The position numbers were made by a program, and so were the translations under genes. A stretch of DNA of 45,352 bases, from positions 1 through 45,352 of IMG/VR virus record IMGVR_UViG_3300043410_000355; one strand, 5' to 3'. Numbering within the stretch: position 1 is the stretch's first letter; each line of letters starts with the position of its first letter. The notes under the pieces were generated by a model. The model saw only the letters and a list, made by a program, of their open reading frames with translations, made no database searches and was not told where the DNA came from. The DNA is from a virus. Positions 39,655-45,352 of this stretch are shown here, one piece after another.

Positions 39655-40074
39655 ATGAAAGTTGATGATTCTTTATCAAAGGTTTTCGATGTGGAGACTA
39701 TTCCACAGCAAGCCACTGAAGTGATTACACAGGACGGGGAGATTATCACTCCACCGTCCCAAAAGATTGAAAGCGACTACGACGTTGCTCGAAACAACTT
39801 GCGTGAACTCCTAACTACAGGACAGGCTGCACTAATGCATGCTCTAGAAGTAGCTAAGCAGTCTGAACACCCAAGAGCATTTGAAGTCGTAGGAAACTTG
39901 GTGAAACAACTCGCTGATGTGAACCAACAATTGATGGACATCCACCAGCAAAAACAGAAGTTAGATGGAACTACAGGTAAGGCTGCAGACAAGCAGGTTA
40001 CCAATAATAATGCGATCTTCGTTGGAAGTACTGAAGATTTGAGTAAAATGATTTCGAAAATGAACAAAGGATAA
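39655..40074 (+). CDS. 16: Small terminase subunit gp16
   Basis: 139 aa (T4 gp16 is 164). It matches T4 gp16 in order and content: ESDYDVARNNLRELLTTGQA then ALMHALEVAKQSEHPRAFEV and VGNLVKQLADVNQQLMDIHQ in the central coiled coil, and NNNAIFVGSTEDLSKMISKM at the end (T4: NATVFMGSPTELMDEI). The protein forms rings that regulate the gp17 packaging motor. Gene 17 is not in the window, whereas in T4 16 and 17 are adjacent, so the order has been rearranged. The gene starts 2 bases after the holin-like gene. Confidence 0.9.
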   Translation: MKVDDSLSKVFDVETIPQQATEVITQDGEIITPPSQKIESDYDVARNNLRELLTTGQAALMHALEVAKQSEHPRAFEVVGNLVKQLADVNQQLMDIHQQKQKLDGTTGKAADKQVTNNNAIFVGSTEDLSKMISKMNKG

Positions 40075-40077
40075 ATT

Positions 40078-40800
40078 ATGTCTTTACCTATGATGGCTAC
40101 GCCAACCTATAAGTTGACTGTACCTTCCACTAAAAAAGAAGTTAAATATCGTCCATTCCTTGTTAAGGAAGAGAAGGCTCTGTTGATCGCTCAACAGTCA
40201 GAAGACATCAACGTAATGGTTGAAAGTCTAAAGCAGGTTATTCGCGGTTGTGTCTTAGATAAGATTGAAGTTGATAAACTAGCACCGTTCGATATCGAGT
40301 ACATCTTTACTCAGATTCGTGCAAAATCAGTTGGTGAAATCGTTGAACTTCTATTCCCATGCGATGAAGACCATGGAGAAGATCAAGACAAAGCCAAGCT
40401 AAAAATTTCTATCGACCTGACCAATCTTCAGGTTGAATTCCCACCAGACCACACAGCTAAAATCCCTCTGTTCGGAGAGTGTGGGGTGGTCATGCGTTAC
40501 CCTTCTTTCGACGTAATGTCCAAGATGGAAAAGTTAGATACGTCTAACGTAGAAGGAATTTTTGACATCATCGCTGAATGTATTGACTACATCTACGATG
40601 GTGACCAGTTATACTATGCTGAGGAACAAAGCAAGGAAGAACTCCTTGAGTTTCTGAACAACTTAACCAATGAACAATTTTCTAACCTACAAAAGTTCTT
40701 CATGTCGATGCCTAAAATCTCGAAAGTGATCGAGTATAATTGCCCACTATGCGGCAAGCATCACAAGGTGACTTTGGAGGGAATGCAAAGTTTTTTTTGA
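40078..40800 (+). CDS. 26: Baseplate hub assembly chaperone gp26
   Basis: 240 aa (T4 gp26 is 208). The T4 baseplate/gp26 family signature is clear: TKKEVKYRPFLVKEEKALLI then AQQSEDINVMVESLKQVIRG and CVLDKIEVDKLAPFDIEYIF with TQIRAKSVGEIVEL. Near the C-terminus is a partial zinc-ribbon-like CPLCGKHHKVTLEG. Gp26 is needed to assemble the hub around the tape measure. The reading frame ends with SFF-TGA at a T TTT TTT slippery run (40791-40797); a -1 shift there extends the protein by 62 residues. It is directly upstream of the tape measure, as the frameshifting chaperone is in many tailed phages. AAAGGA precedes the ATG. Confidence 0.85.
   Translation: MSLPMMATPTYKLTVPSTKKEVKYRPFLVKEEKALLIAQQSEDINVMVESLKQVIRGCVLDKIEVDKLAPFDIEYIFTQIRAKSVGEIVELLFPCDEDHGEDQDKAKLKISIDLTNLQVEFPPDHTAKIPLFGECGVVMRYPSFDVMSKMEKLDTSNVEGIFDIIAECIDYIYDGDQLYYAEEQSKEELLEFLNNLTNEQFSNLQKFFMSMPKISKVIEYNCPLCGKHHKVTLEGMQSFF
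40776..40800 (+). promoter_or_regulatory. Probable -1 programmed ribosomal frameshift signal
   Basis: Elements in order: GGAGGG (40776-40781), an anti-Shine-Dalgarno match not placed to start any gene; 9 bases; T TTT TTT (40791-40797), a perfect X-XXY-YYZ heptamer in the gp26 frame; and a TGA stop in the next codon. An internal Shine-Dalgarno about 10 bases upstream of the slip site is the arrangement that stimulates -1 shifting in E. coli dnaX. A strong downstream stem-loop was not seen. Confidence 0.75.
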
Positions 40801-40985
40801 TAAATCTGTGTCACGAGAGTTTGGCGAACTACTATAAAATGAATTTCGCTTTGATGCAGTATCACAAATACTCTCTTACGGAATTAGAAGAAATGATTCC
40901 GTTCGAACGAGAAGTGTATGTACATATGTTGATTCAGTACTTGGAAGAAGAAAAACAACGATTAGAATCTAAGAAGAGAATGTAA
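40797..40985 (+). CDS. Frameshift extension of gp26 (gp51-like chaperone tail)
   Basis: Read in the -1 frame from the slip site: LINLCHESLANYYKMNFALM then QYHKYSLTELEEMIPFEREV and YVHMLIQYLEEEKQRLESKK, giving a fused product of 302 residues. The pattern 'yY.mnFalmqhHkyslteleeMiPfEReiYv.mL..yleEe' is found at the ends of tail-assembly chaperones, both the lambda G-T type and relatives near gp51 of T4. The frame has no good independent start: the available TTG (40740) and ATG (40749, 40839) lack ribosome sites, and the similarity begins right after the slip. It ends 1 base before the tape-measure gene. Confidence 0.72.
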   Translation: MINLCHESLANYYKMNFALMQYHKYSLTELEEMIPFEREVYVHMLIQYLEEEKQRLESKKRM

Positions 40986-40986
40986 G

Positions 40987-42621
40987 ATGCCAAAAAGAAC
41001 CAGTAATAGCTCAGTTAATTCTAGCATTCGTCAACAGACTAAGTCTAACGACGAAGGGTTGAGTTCACTCCTAGAAGCGCAACAAGCGTCACTGGGGCAG
41101 TTGACTTCTATTCGTCAGCTTCTAGAGTTATCCAAAGAAAACCAGAAAAACCAAGCAGAGGCTGCTAAAGGCTCTGCTGTTGAGACTCAGCTTATCCTAG
41201 ATGAGTTGAGAGATATGGGTAAGACTGGTAAACGTCACATGAAGGATGACGAAGAACGTTTCAAGATCGACCAAGCTGGCTGGGACGCTGAAGCTAAGAA
41301 ACTAGCTGAACTGGCTAAGACAATGAACACAACTGGAAATATGTTCCAGGAGATGGGTAAGTCTTTCAAAGAAAAAGTTCAGAACGTTAAAGAGAAGACC
41401 AGCATTAAAGATGGTGGTCTAAAGCGCACTGTTCTTGGTGCATTGAACGTTGGTGGTGTCTTCAATAAGGCTATCGCTAAGTCTGAGTGGACTTCTCAAC
41501 AGAAGGCTATGGGGTTCAACCCATCTAAGGCTGATGCTGAAGGTGCATACAACGCCAGCAAAGATATGAAGTCTCACGAGGCTGAAATCGCTAAGTGGCA
41601 GAAGAAGACTGGTATCACTGACGAAGAAGGTATGCGTCGTACACCAGCTGGAGCTAAACTACTAGACAAACGTATTGCTCTTGGTGAACAAATGACCAAG
41701 TTTGATATGGGCGCGCAACGTTTCGACCCAACAGTTAAGGGTATGGTTAATCCTGATGCTGTTAAGAAAACTCCAACTGAAACTGCAGCTGAGAATACTC
41801 AGAATGAAGAAATGCAGATGGAAGGTGCTAAGACTCAAGAACACATGTCTGAGTTACTGGCTAAGATCGAAGAAAACACCCGCAAAGATGGCGCAGGTAG
41901 TGCAAAACCAGAGAAGGTTAAAGAAAAGGGATTTGGTGAAGGTCTAATGGACATGATCACTGGATTCTTGGGCGAAGGGTTTATGAGTGCTATTAAGTCT
42001 CTCTTCAGCCCTAAGACTATCCTAAAGTCTCTCGGTAAGGTATTCGCTATCGGTATGATCGTTGGTGCTTTGTTCGAAGGTATTACTGATGGTTTCGATG
42101 AGTTTATGAAGACTGGTGATATTGGTAAGGCTCTTGTTGCTGGTCTTGCAGGTATCGTAGACTTCTTAACATTCGGTCTATTTGACAAAGAAAAGATCAA
42201 AGAAGTAATTGGTGATATGGCTGGGTGGATCAATGATCATATCGTTAAACCATACGTAGACTTTATCACTGGAATCAAAGATAGTTTCTTAGCACTAATT
42301 TCTAATATTGGTATCCCAGAAATCAAATTCAAGATTCCTGTTATTGGTAAAGAAGTTGCTATTGGTCCATTCTATCCATTCAAGAGCGAAGGTGGTGGTT
42401 CTAAAACACCAGAAGCACCTGCTCCAACTTCTGCCAATGCAGTTGATCAGAAATCTGCTGATAATGCTGCAGCTGCGATTCCAGATGCTACTGGTGGTAA
42501 TAAAACTAACGTTGTTAATGCACCAGTCACTAACAACACTACACAGAATCAGATTATTCGAGCACCGATTCGAAATCAGGATTCTTCTGTCAATACGTAT
42601 ACGCGAACACGATACGCATAA
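40987..42621 (+). CDS. 29: Tail tape measure/hub protein gp29
   Basis: 544 aa (T4 gp29 is 590). Architecture: N-terminal about 300 residues largely helical and charged (LLEAQQASLGQLTSIRQLLE, LAKTMNTTGNMFQEMGKSFK), a central hydrophobic, Gly-rich block at about 315-400 (GFGEGLMDMITGFLGEGFMS, VFAIGMIVGALFEGITDGFD) that could form transmembrane or core helices, and a C-terminal disordered and Asn/Thr-rich tail (NKTNVVNAPVTNNTTQNQII). These features and the position after a frameshifting chaperone fit a tape measure, which sets tail length and enters the cell with DNA. Similarity to T4 gp29 is limited. It is the last gene of the plus-strand block. Confidence 0.75.
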   Translation: MPKRTSNSSVNSSIRQQTKSNDEGLSSLLEAQQASLGQLTSIRQLLELSKENQKNQAEAAKGSAVETQLILDELRDMGKTGKRHMKDDEERFKIDQAGWDAEAKKLAELAKTMNTTGNMFQEMGKSFKEKVQNVKEKTSIKDGGLKRTVLGALNVGGVFNKAIAKSEWTSQQKAMGFNPSKADAEGAYNASKDMKSHEAEIAKWQKKTGITDEEGMRRTPAGAKLLDKRIALGEQMTKFDMGAQRFDPTVKGMVNPDAVKKTPTETAAENTQNEEMQMEGAKTQEHMSELLAKIEENTRKDGAGSAKPEKVKEKGFGEGLMDMITGFLGEGFMSAIKSLFSPKTILKSLGKVFAIGMIVGALFEGITDGFDEFMKTGDIGKALVAGLAGIVDFLTFGLFDKEKIKEVIGDMAGWINDHIVKPYVDFITGIKDSFLALISNIGIPEIKFKIPVIGKEVAIGPFYPFKSEGGGSKTPEAPAPTSANAVDQKSADNAAAAIPDATGGNKTNVVNAPVTNNTTQNQIIRAPIRNQDSSVNTYTRTRYA

Positions 42622-42626
42622 TAAGA

Positions 42627-42648
42627 AAGGGGACTTTTCAGTCCCCTT
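42627..42648. terminator. Bidirectional terminator between convergent blocks
   Basis: A perfect 9-bp stem AAGGGGACT/AGTCCCCTT with loop TTTC. The plus strand continues TTAATTTTT, and the minus strand runs into CTTTCTTATT, so it can end the tape-measure transcript and the gene 32 transcript. Confidence 0.8.
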
Positions 42649-42653
42649 AATTT

Positions 42654-43565
42654 TTAGTCTTCCTTAGCGATCTTTTGGAAGTAAGACAACACGTCGTCAT
42701 CGTCGTCGTTGCTTACTGTTTTACCAACAGGAGCAGGTTTAGACTTTGGTTCTGGTGCTGCAGCAGATACTGGCTCATCTTCATCTGCCATTTGAGCAGC
42801 AGAGCGAGCAGCAAAAGCGTCACCAGAAAGGACGTCATTCAGCTTGCGCTTCAATTCGTCGTATGTCTTGAAGTTCTTGCGATCCAAGAATTCAGACAGC
42901 TTGTGCTGGGCGTTTGCAATGCTCAACAGGCGATCATCGTCTTCAGTGATAGCTGCAGGTTCCATGAACGCAGATTCGTCATAGTTCGCATAGCCATCCT
43001 TCTTACGCATACGCAGTTTGAAGTTTGCACCTTCCCAGAAGTCAAACACGTTGACTGGCTTTTCATCCTCGAAAGTAGGACGAGCCTTATCCATAATCTT
43101 GTCAAAGATCTTCTTACCGAACTTGAACAAGAATACCTTACCCTCATTCTCTGGGTGCTTAGGATCAGAAACAACCAAGATGTTGCAGACGAACGCCAGC
43201 TTACGCTTTTGTTTACGTGCAATTTCTTTGTTGGCTTCAGAACCAGAGTTCCACAGCTGAGTATTCAGTTCACCGACAGGGTCATTCTCACCAAGAGTGG
43301 TCAGAGAGTTTTCGATGTACCATTTACCAGTTGGACCTTGGAATCCGTGAGAGAAGATACGTACCCATGGTAGTTCGTCTTCAGGATGCTTAGGGAGAAA
43401 GCGAATCGTTGCAGTGCCGTTGCCAGCCTTGTCACCTTCAAGACGCCACATACGGTCGTCATTGTATGACTTAGATTCGGTTTGAGGATTTGCGATCTTT
43501 TCGAATGCATTAGAAATTGCACCGAAGTCAGAGTTGCGCATTTTACGTAGTGTTTGAATATCCAT
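42654..43565 (-). CDS. 32: Single-stranded DNA-binding protein gp32, without zinc-binding cysteines
   Basis: 303 aa (T4 gp32 is 301). Start at the ATG at 43565 with AAGGAAA upstream (MDIQTLRKMRNSDFGAISNA); an earlier ATG at 43619 overlaps the previous gene and lacks homology. Core: WRLEGDKAGNGTATIRFLPK, KWYIENSLTTLGENDPVGEL, VCNILVVSDPKHPENEGKVF then LFKFGKKIFDKIM, and FWEGANFKLRMRKKDGYANY with DESAF. The C-terminus is acidic (NDDDDDVLSYFQKIAKED), the arm that contacts other replication proteins. T4 gp32 holds zinc with His64 and Cys77, 87 and 90. The equivalent loop here (NSLTTLGENDPVGELNTQLW) has no cysteine, so the zinc module is lost. Confidence 0.92.
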   Translation of the reverse strand: MDIQTLRKMRNSDFGAISNAFEKIANPQTESKSYNDDRMWRLEGDKAGNGTATIRFLPKHPEDELPWVRIFSHGFQGPTGKWYIENSLTTLGENDPVGELNTQLWNSGSEANKEIARKQKRKLAFVCNILVVSDPKHPENEGKVFLFKFGKKIFDKIMDKARPTFEDEKPVNVFDFWEGANFKLRMRKKDGYANYDESAFMEPAAITEDDDRLLSIANAQHKLSEFLDRKNFKTYDELKRKLNDVLSGDAFAARSAAQMADEDEPVSAAAPEPKSKPAPVGKTVSNDDDDDVLSYFQKIAKED

Positions 43566-43575
43566 TTTATTTTCC

Positions 43576-43809
43576 TTATTGCGTAGTATTGTTACGTTGT
43601 ATTGAGATGTTTGTATCATCTAGTTCAATCTCATCATCGAACGAATCGTCGTTCAAATCAAAGTCATCATAATCTTCTTCAACATAACTATTTAGCGTTC
43701 TCATTCCGCCACTTTTTCGATTATTCGAATGGTTTGCGTGTTTCCCCGAACGACCAGAGGGAGTGTCATCGTCGTAACGACGAGAATTCTTTTGGTAAGT
43801 CTTACCCAT
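43576..43809 (-). CDS. Small acidic/basic bipolar protein between 59 and 32
   Basis: 77 aa. The N-terminal third is basic and polar (MGKTYQKNSRRYDDDTPSGR then SGKHANHSNNRKSGGMRTLN), and the C-terminal half is strongly acidic (YVEEDYDDFDLNDDSFDDEI). It looks largely disordered. No family recognised. The position between gp59 and gp32 suggests a role in replication, perhaps competing with or bridging DNA-binding proteins, but this is inferred only. The end is 10 bases before the gp32 ATG. Confidence 0.6.
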   Translation of the reverse strand: MGKTYQKNSRRYDDDTPSGRSGKHANHSNNRKSGGMRTLNSYVEEDYDDFDLNDDSFDDEIELDDTNISIQRNNTTQ

Positions 43810-43814
43810 GATAC

Positions 43815-44417
43815 TTAAATTGTGAGTTCTTCTGTAAAGTGCTTGAAGATTTTACTAATCTTGATTCTATCGTATTTAACGAATCCTGTCAACTTTTTAA
43901 TTCGCAACATCTCGTCAGCCCAAACGTAATGGATGGTTGGGTTAGTAGCCCATTTATCCAAGAATGGAGAGATGTCGTCAATTATTCGTAATGTCTCAAT
44001 CTTAACCTTACCACCCATATAAAGTTGGAGTAAGGCAGGATGTTTATCATTCTCGAATTCGAAAACAGAACCCTTATTGGTTTCGATGTAATTTAATATA
44101 GTTGCAAGATCGTCAATAAAGATTTGAGTGATACTCTGCTTGCGTTTGTTCCAAGTCAGAAAATTTTCCTCAGCTTCTCTACCTTCATAAATTGCAGTAT
44201 CACCATTGTATGCAAAGTTGGCTACAAAGAACTGGATGATTTCTCTATCCGAGTCATACTTGGTTGCTAACTTTTCAAAAATGTATCTGTCATTCCTAGA
44301 GTTAAATGTATCACGTGTACCTTTAACATTTCCTCGGTTTTCGAAGACGTTAAATTTTTCAGTGGTAAAATGTAACTTTATTGCTAGGTAATAACGGTAT
44401 GCTTTATACCCGTCCAC
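43815..44417 (-). CDS. 59: DNA helicase loader gp59
   Basis: 200 aa (T4 gp59 is 217). Matches T4 gp59 at the N-terminus (DGYKAYRYYLAIKLHFTTEK; T4 SVYKLYLMIKQHMNGKYDV), in the central NSRNDRYIFEKLATKYDSDR then EIIQFFVANFAYNGDTAIYE, and near the end (WADEMLRIKKLTGFVKYDRI). The protein loads the gp41 helicase onto gp32-coated DNA at forks. The start is GTG at 44417 with AGGAAAC upstream, overlapping the previous gene by 14 bases. In T4 the order 33-59-32 is the same, with small genes inserted here. Confidence 0.88.
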   Translation of the reverse strand: MDGYKAYRYYLAIKLHFTTEKFNVFENRGNVKGTRDTFNSRNDRYIFEKLATKYDSDREIIQFFVANFAYNGDTAIYEGREAEENFLTWNKRKQSITQIFIDDLATILNYIETNKGSVFEFENDKHPALLQLYMGGKVKIETLRIIDDISPFLDKWATNPTIHYVWADEMLRIKKLTGFVKYDRIKISKIFKHFTEELTI

Positions 44418-44601
44418 TTCGCTGTTTCCTACAAAGTTCTTTGGCTTCTATTGGAAAATCTGGAGAAATCTCTGCAAGAGAACAATTATAGTAAGTGCCT
44501 TTACCATCACCCTTAAATGTAATTGCTACAATAAGGTAAAGATAAAAACAGGCACATGCTATCATTGCCAATGTCTGCAGATAAGGAGAAATCTTAGACA
44601 T
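44404..44601 (-). CDS. Small membrane protein between 33 and 59
   Basis: 65 aa. One hydrophobic segment, residues about 7-28 (YLQTLAMIACACFYLYLIVA), and a short hydrophilic tail with two Cys (NCSLAEISPDFPIEAKELCR) that could form a disulfide. I recognise no family. It overlaps gp33 by 8 bases and gp59 by 14 bases, so it is translated with them. Possibly involved in membrane attachment of late or replication complexes, or in host takeover; unsupported. Confidence 0.55.
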   Translation of the reverse strand: MSKISPYLQTLAMIACACFYLYLIVAITFKGDGKGTYYNCSLAEISPDFPIEAKELCRKQRSGRV

Positions 44602-44809
44602 CCAATTTAGCCTGTTTTGGGAGATAATTTAGTTCACGGAAATCCATCTCAATTTTGTCTTTGAGGGATTTATTGATGAGAGATGAGACATCAGCTGGCT
44701 CGAGAAAGTTTTCTTTGCAATAATCAAGAACAGCGTCCATATAATTCAGACGTTTCTCTTTTACAATTTTCTCAATGTGGAGGGAGAATTCGTTGGCGGT
44801 CTTAAACAC
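44594..44809 (-). CDS. 33: Late-transcription co-activator gp33 (short form)
   Basis: 71 aa (T4 gp33 is 112). Matches the C-terminal part of T4 gp33: NEFSLHIEKIVKEKRLNYMD then AVLDYCKENFLEPADVSSLI and NKSLKDKIEMDFRELN (T4: NGFIIEKMVEEFGMSYLEAT...ENSIPE..., EKIQSEAIDENLL). Gp33 bridges the host RNA polymerase flap and the sliding clamp and so activates late promoters. The about 30-40 N-terminal residues of T4 are absent. The T4 clamp-binding tail (hydrophobic FLL end) is not evident; the protein ends QAKLDV. Starts with GTG, with AAGGAAT upstream. Confidence 0.8.
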   Translation of the reverse strand: MFKTANEFSLHIEKIVKEKRLNYMDAVLDYCKENFLEPADVSSLINKSLKDKIEMDFRELNYLPKQAKLDV

Positions 44810-45020
44810 GGGATTCCTTAGCGATCCAATAATCAGTATTGCGAATTTCCTGATTGATAGCGTAATATTCTTTTACCTTAGCGCGATAGAGTTTCCAGAT
44901 AGGGGTATTGGGTTTTTCTGGATCTAGTTTCTTATCAAATTTATCCAAAAACATATTGAAGAATTTATCCATCTTCATACGTTCAACAATAAGACTATTA
45001 CGTTTTTCAATCAGGGTCAT
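44802..45020 (-). CDS. Unknown 72-aa protein upstream of gp33
   Basis: 72 aa, charged and helical (MTLIEKRNSLIVERMKMDKF then FNMFLDKFDKKLDPEKPNTP, IWKLYRAKVKEYYAINQEIR). No family recognised. T4 has dsbA in this place, but I see no similarity. It overlaps gp33 by 8 bases, suggesting coupled translation. The arrangement is consistent with a small DNA- or polymerase-binding adaptor, but nothing in the sequence proves it. Confidence 0.6.
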   Translation of the reverse strand: MTLIEKRNSLIVERMKMDKFFNMFLDKFDKKLDPEKPNTPIWKLYRAKVKEYYAINQEIRNTDYWIAKESRV

Positions 45021-45026
45021 TATAAA

Positions 45027-45032
45027 ATTATA
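45027..45032 (-). promoter_or_regulatory. Possible sigma-70 promoter -10 box
   Basis: The minus strand has a perfect TATAAT with TTGTCT 17 bases upstream (4 of 6 matches to TTGACA). Transcription would begin very close to the ATG of the 72-aa gene at 45020, which is awkward unless translation begins at an internal Met or the message is leaderless. Could serve the 33-59-32 group as an early or middle promoter. Confidence 0.3.
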
Positions 45033-45055
45033 CCTTATTAATAGTTACAAGACAA

Positions 45056-45322
45056 TTACTTACTACGAATATGAGCAATAACGCTCTTAGCCTCTGAATA
45101 ATTGGAATAATTCAAGGCTTCTTCGATAATCATTTCTTTTAGATCGTCCAAAACTGCGTACTCTCGCAATTTCTTCTCGCGTTGCATTTTATAAATGTTA
45201 GCGAGGTCTTGTGGAGATGTTTGGTAGAATTCTTGGTCAACAGAACCGTCAGTGTAAACGTGTTCCCAAGTTCCGTCCTTACGTAAACGGATTTTCAATA
45301 GTTGCTTTTTATCATCATTCAT
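45056..45322 (-). CDS. Unknown 88-aa protein
   Basis: 88 aa (MNDDKKQLLKIRLRKDGTWE then HVYTDGSVDQEFYQTSPQDL). AGGTGA precedes the ATG. A basic N-terminal strand is followed by a helical region (IYKMQREKKLREYAVLDDLK then EMIIEEALNYSNYSEAKSVI). No family recognised. The gene stands 35 bases upstream of the 72-aa gene at the window edge. The preceding bases could be the end of another gene, but the visible part is too short to call. Confidence 0.6.
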   Translation of the reverse strand: MNDDKKQLLKIRLRKDGTWEHVYTDGSVDQEFYQTSPQDLANIYKMQREKKLREYAVLDDLKEMIIEEALNYSNYSEAKSVIAHIRSK

Positions 45323-45352
45323 AATTCACCTACGCATTCTGGCAATATCAAT

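Noticed and set aside
40740-40985. Independent 81-aa gene starting at TTG 40740
   Set aside because: No ribosome site for the TTG, and its first about 20 residues are only the out-of-frame gp26 zinc-ribbon DNA. Homology-like sequence starts at the slip site, so a -1 extension of gp26 fits better.
43566-43619. gp32 start at ATG 43619
   Set aside because: Overlaps the 77-aa gene by 44 bases and adds 18 residues without similarity; the ATG at 43565 has AAGGAAA upstream.
45326-45352. C-terminal end of an upstream gene (IDIARMRR, stop at 45326)
   Set aside because: Only 8 codons are visible and a second frame is also open, so it cannot be assigned.

Overview
The window is a late structural gene region of a T4-superfamily contractile-tailed phage (myovirus). 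This rests on a long set of T4-type proteins recognisable by sequence: neck gp13, gp14 and the start of gp15; baseplate gp8, gp6, gp25, PAAR tip (gp5.4-like), gp5, gp27, gp53, gp48 and gp54; tape measure gp29; hub-assembly protein gp26; head-completion gp4; small terminase gp16; and the replication/late-transcription genes 32, 59 and 33. Fibres built of repeats, S74 self-chaperoning fibre tails, a DUF4815-type 2089-aa tail protein and glycine-rich modules inserted into core baseplate proteins resemble the marine 'cyanophage-like' T4 relatives more than coliphage T4. The host cannot be read from the sequence. No tRNA, insertion sequence or CRISPR array was seen.

Layout. (1) 1-9234, minus strand: gp15 (partial), gp14, gp13, three tail-fibre-like genes and two small structural genes. 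(2) 9265-9307: divergent T4-type late promoters. (3) 9346-15475: an accessory cassette with one plus-strand gene (degenerate 2OG-oxygenase-like) converging on minus-strand genes. In minus-strand order these are a 17-cysteine virion-like protein, a 382-aa unknown, a radical SAM/SPASM enzyme, a 108-aa unknown, a TRAP-type solute-binding protein without signal peptide and a PP-loop/asparagine-synthase-like ATPase. (4) 15478-37358, minus strand: an S74 fibre, the giant DUF4815 protein, gp8, gp6, gp25, PAAR, gp5, gp27, gp53 and gp48, many joined by TAATG overlaps. (5) 37365-42621, plus strand: gp4, a 200-aa unknown, gp54, a holin-like protein, gp16, gp26 with a probable -1 frameshift extension, and the tape measure. 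(6) 42654-45322, minus strand: gp32, a small acidic protein, gp59, a small membrane protein, gp33 and two unknowns, separated from block 5 by a bidirectional terminator.

How it fits together. Gp33 is the adaptor that lets host RNA polymerase use sliding-clamp-activated late promoters. Perfect TATAAATA boxes and CTAAATA-like relatives stand upstream of several structural genes here. Gp27/gp5/PAAR make the puncturing hub and spike; gp5 here carries two predicted peptidoglycan-degrading domains (GH19-type and M15-type). Gp53, gp25, gp6 and gp8 form the wedges; gp48 and gp54 start the tail tube; gp29 sets tail length, helped by gp26 and its frameshift product.

The most interesting part is 9.3-15.5 kb. 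A protein whose 17 cysteines are each preceded by Asn or Ala (C-terminus NCNCNCACNCNCACNCNC) lies just upstream of a complete radical SAM/SPASM maturase, an ATP-dependent amide-ligase-like PP-loop protein and a cytoplasmic TRAP-type binding protein. I propose, as inference only, a phage-encoded post-translational modification system acting on a tail-associated cysteine-rich protein, similar in logic to RiPP or sulfatase maturation. Other highlights are a dnaX-like -1 frameshift signal before the tape-measure gene, exact 40-residue repeats in a baseplate protein, and sugar-binding-like and glycine-rich modules shared between tail proteins.
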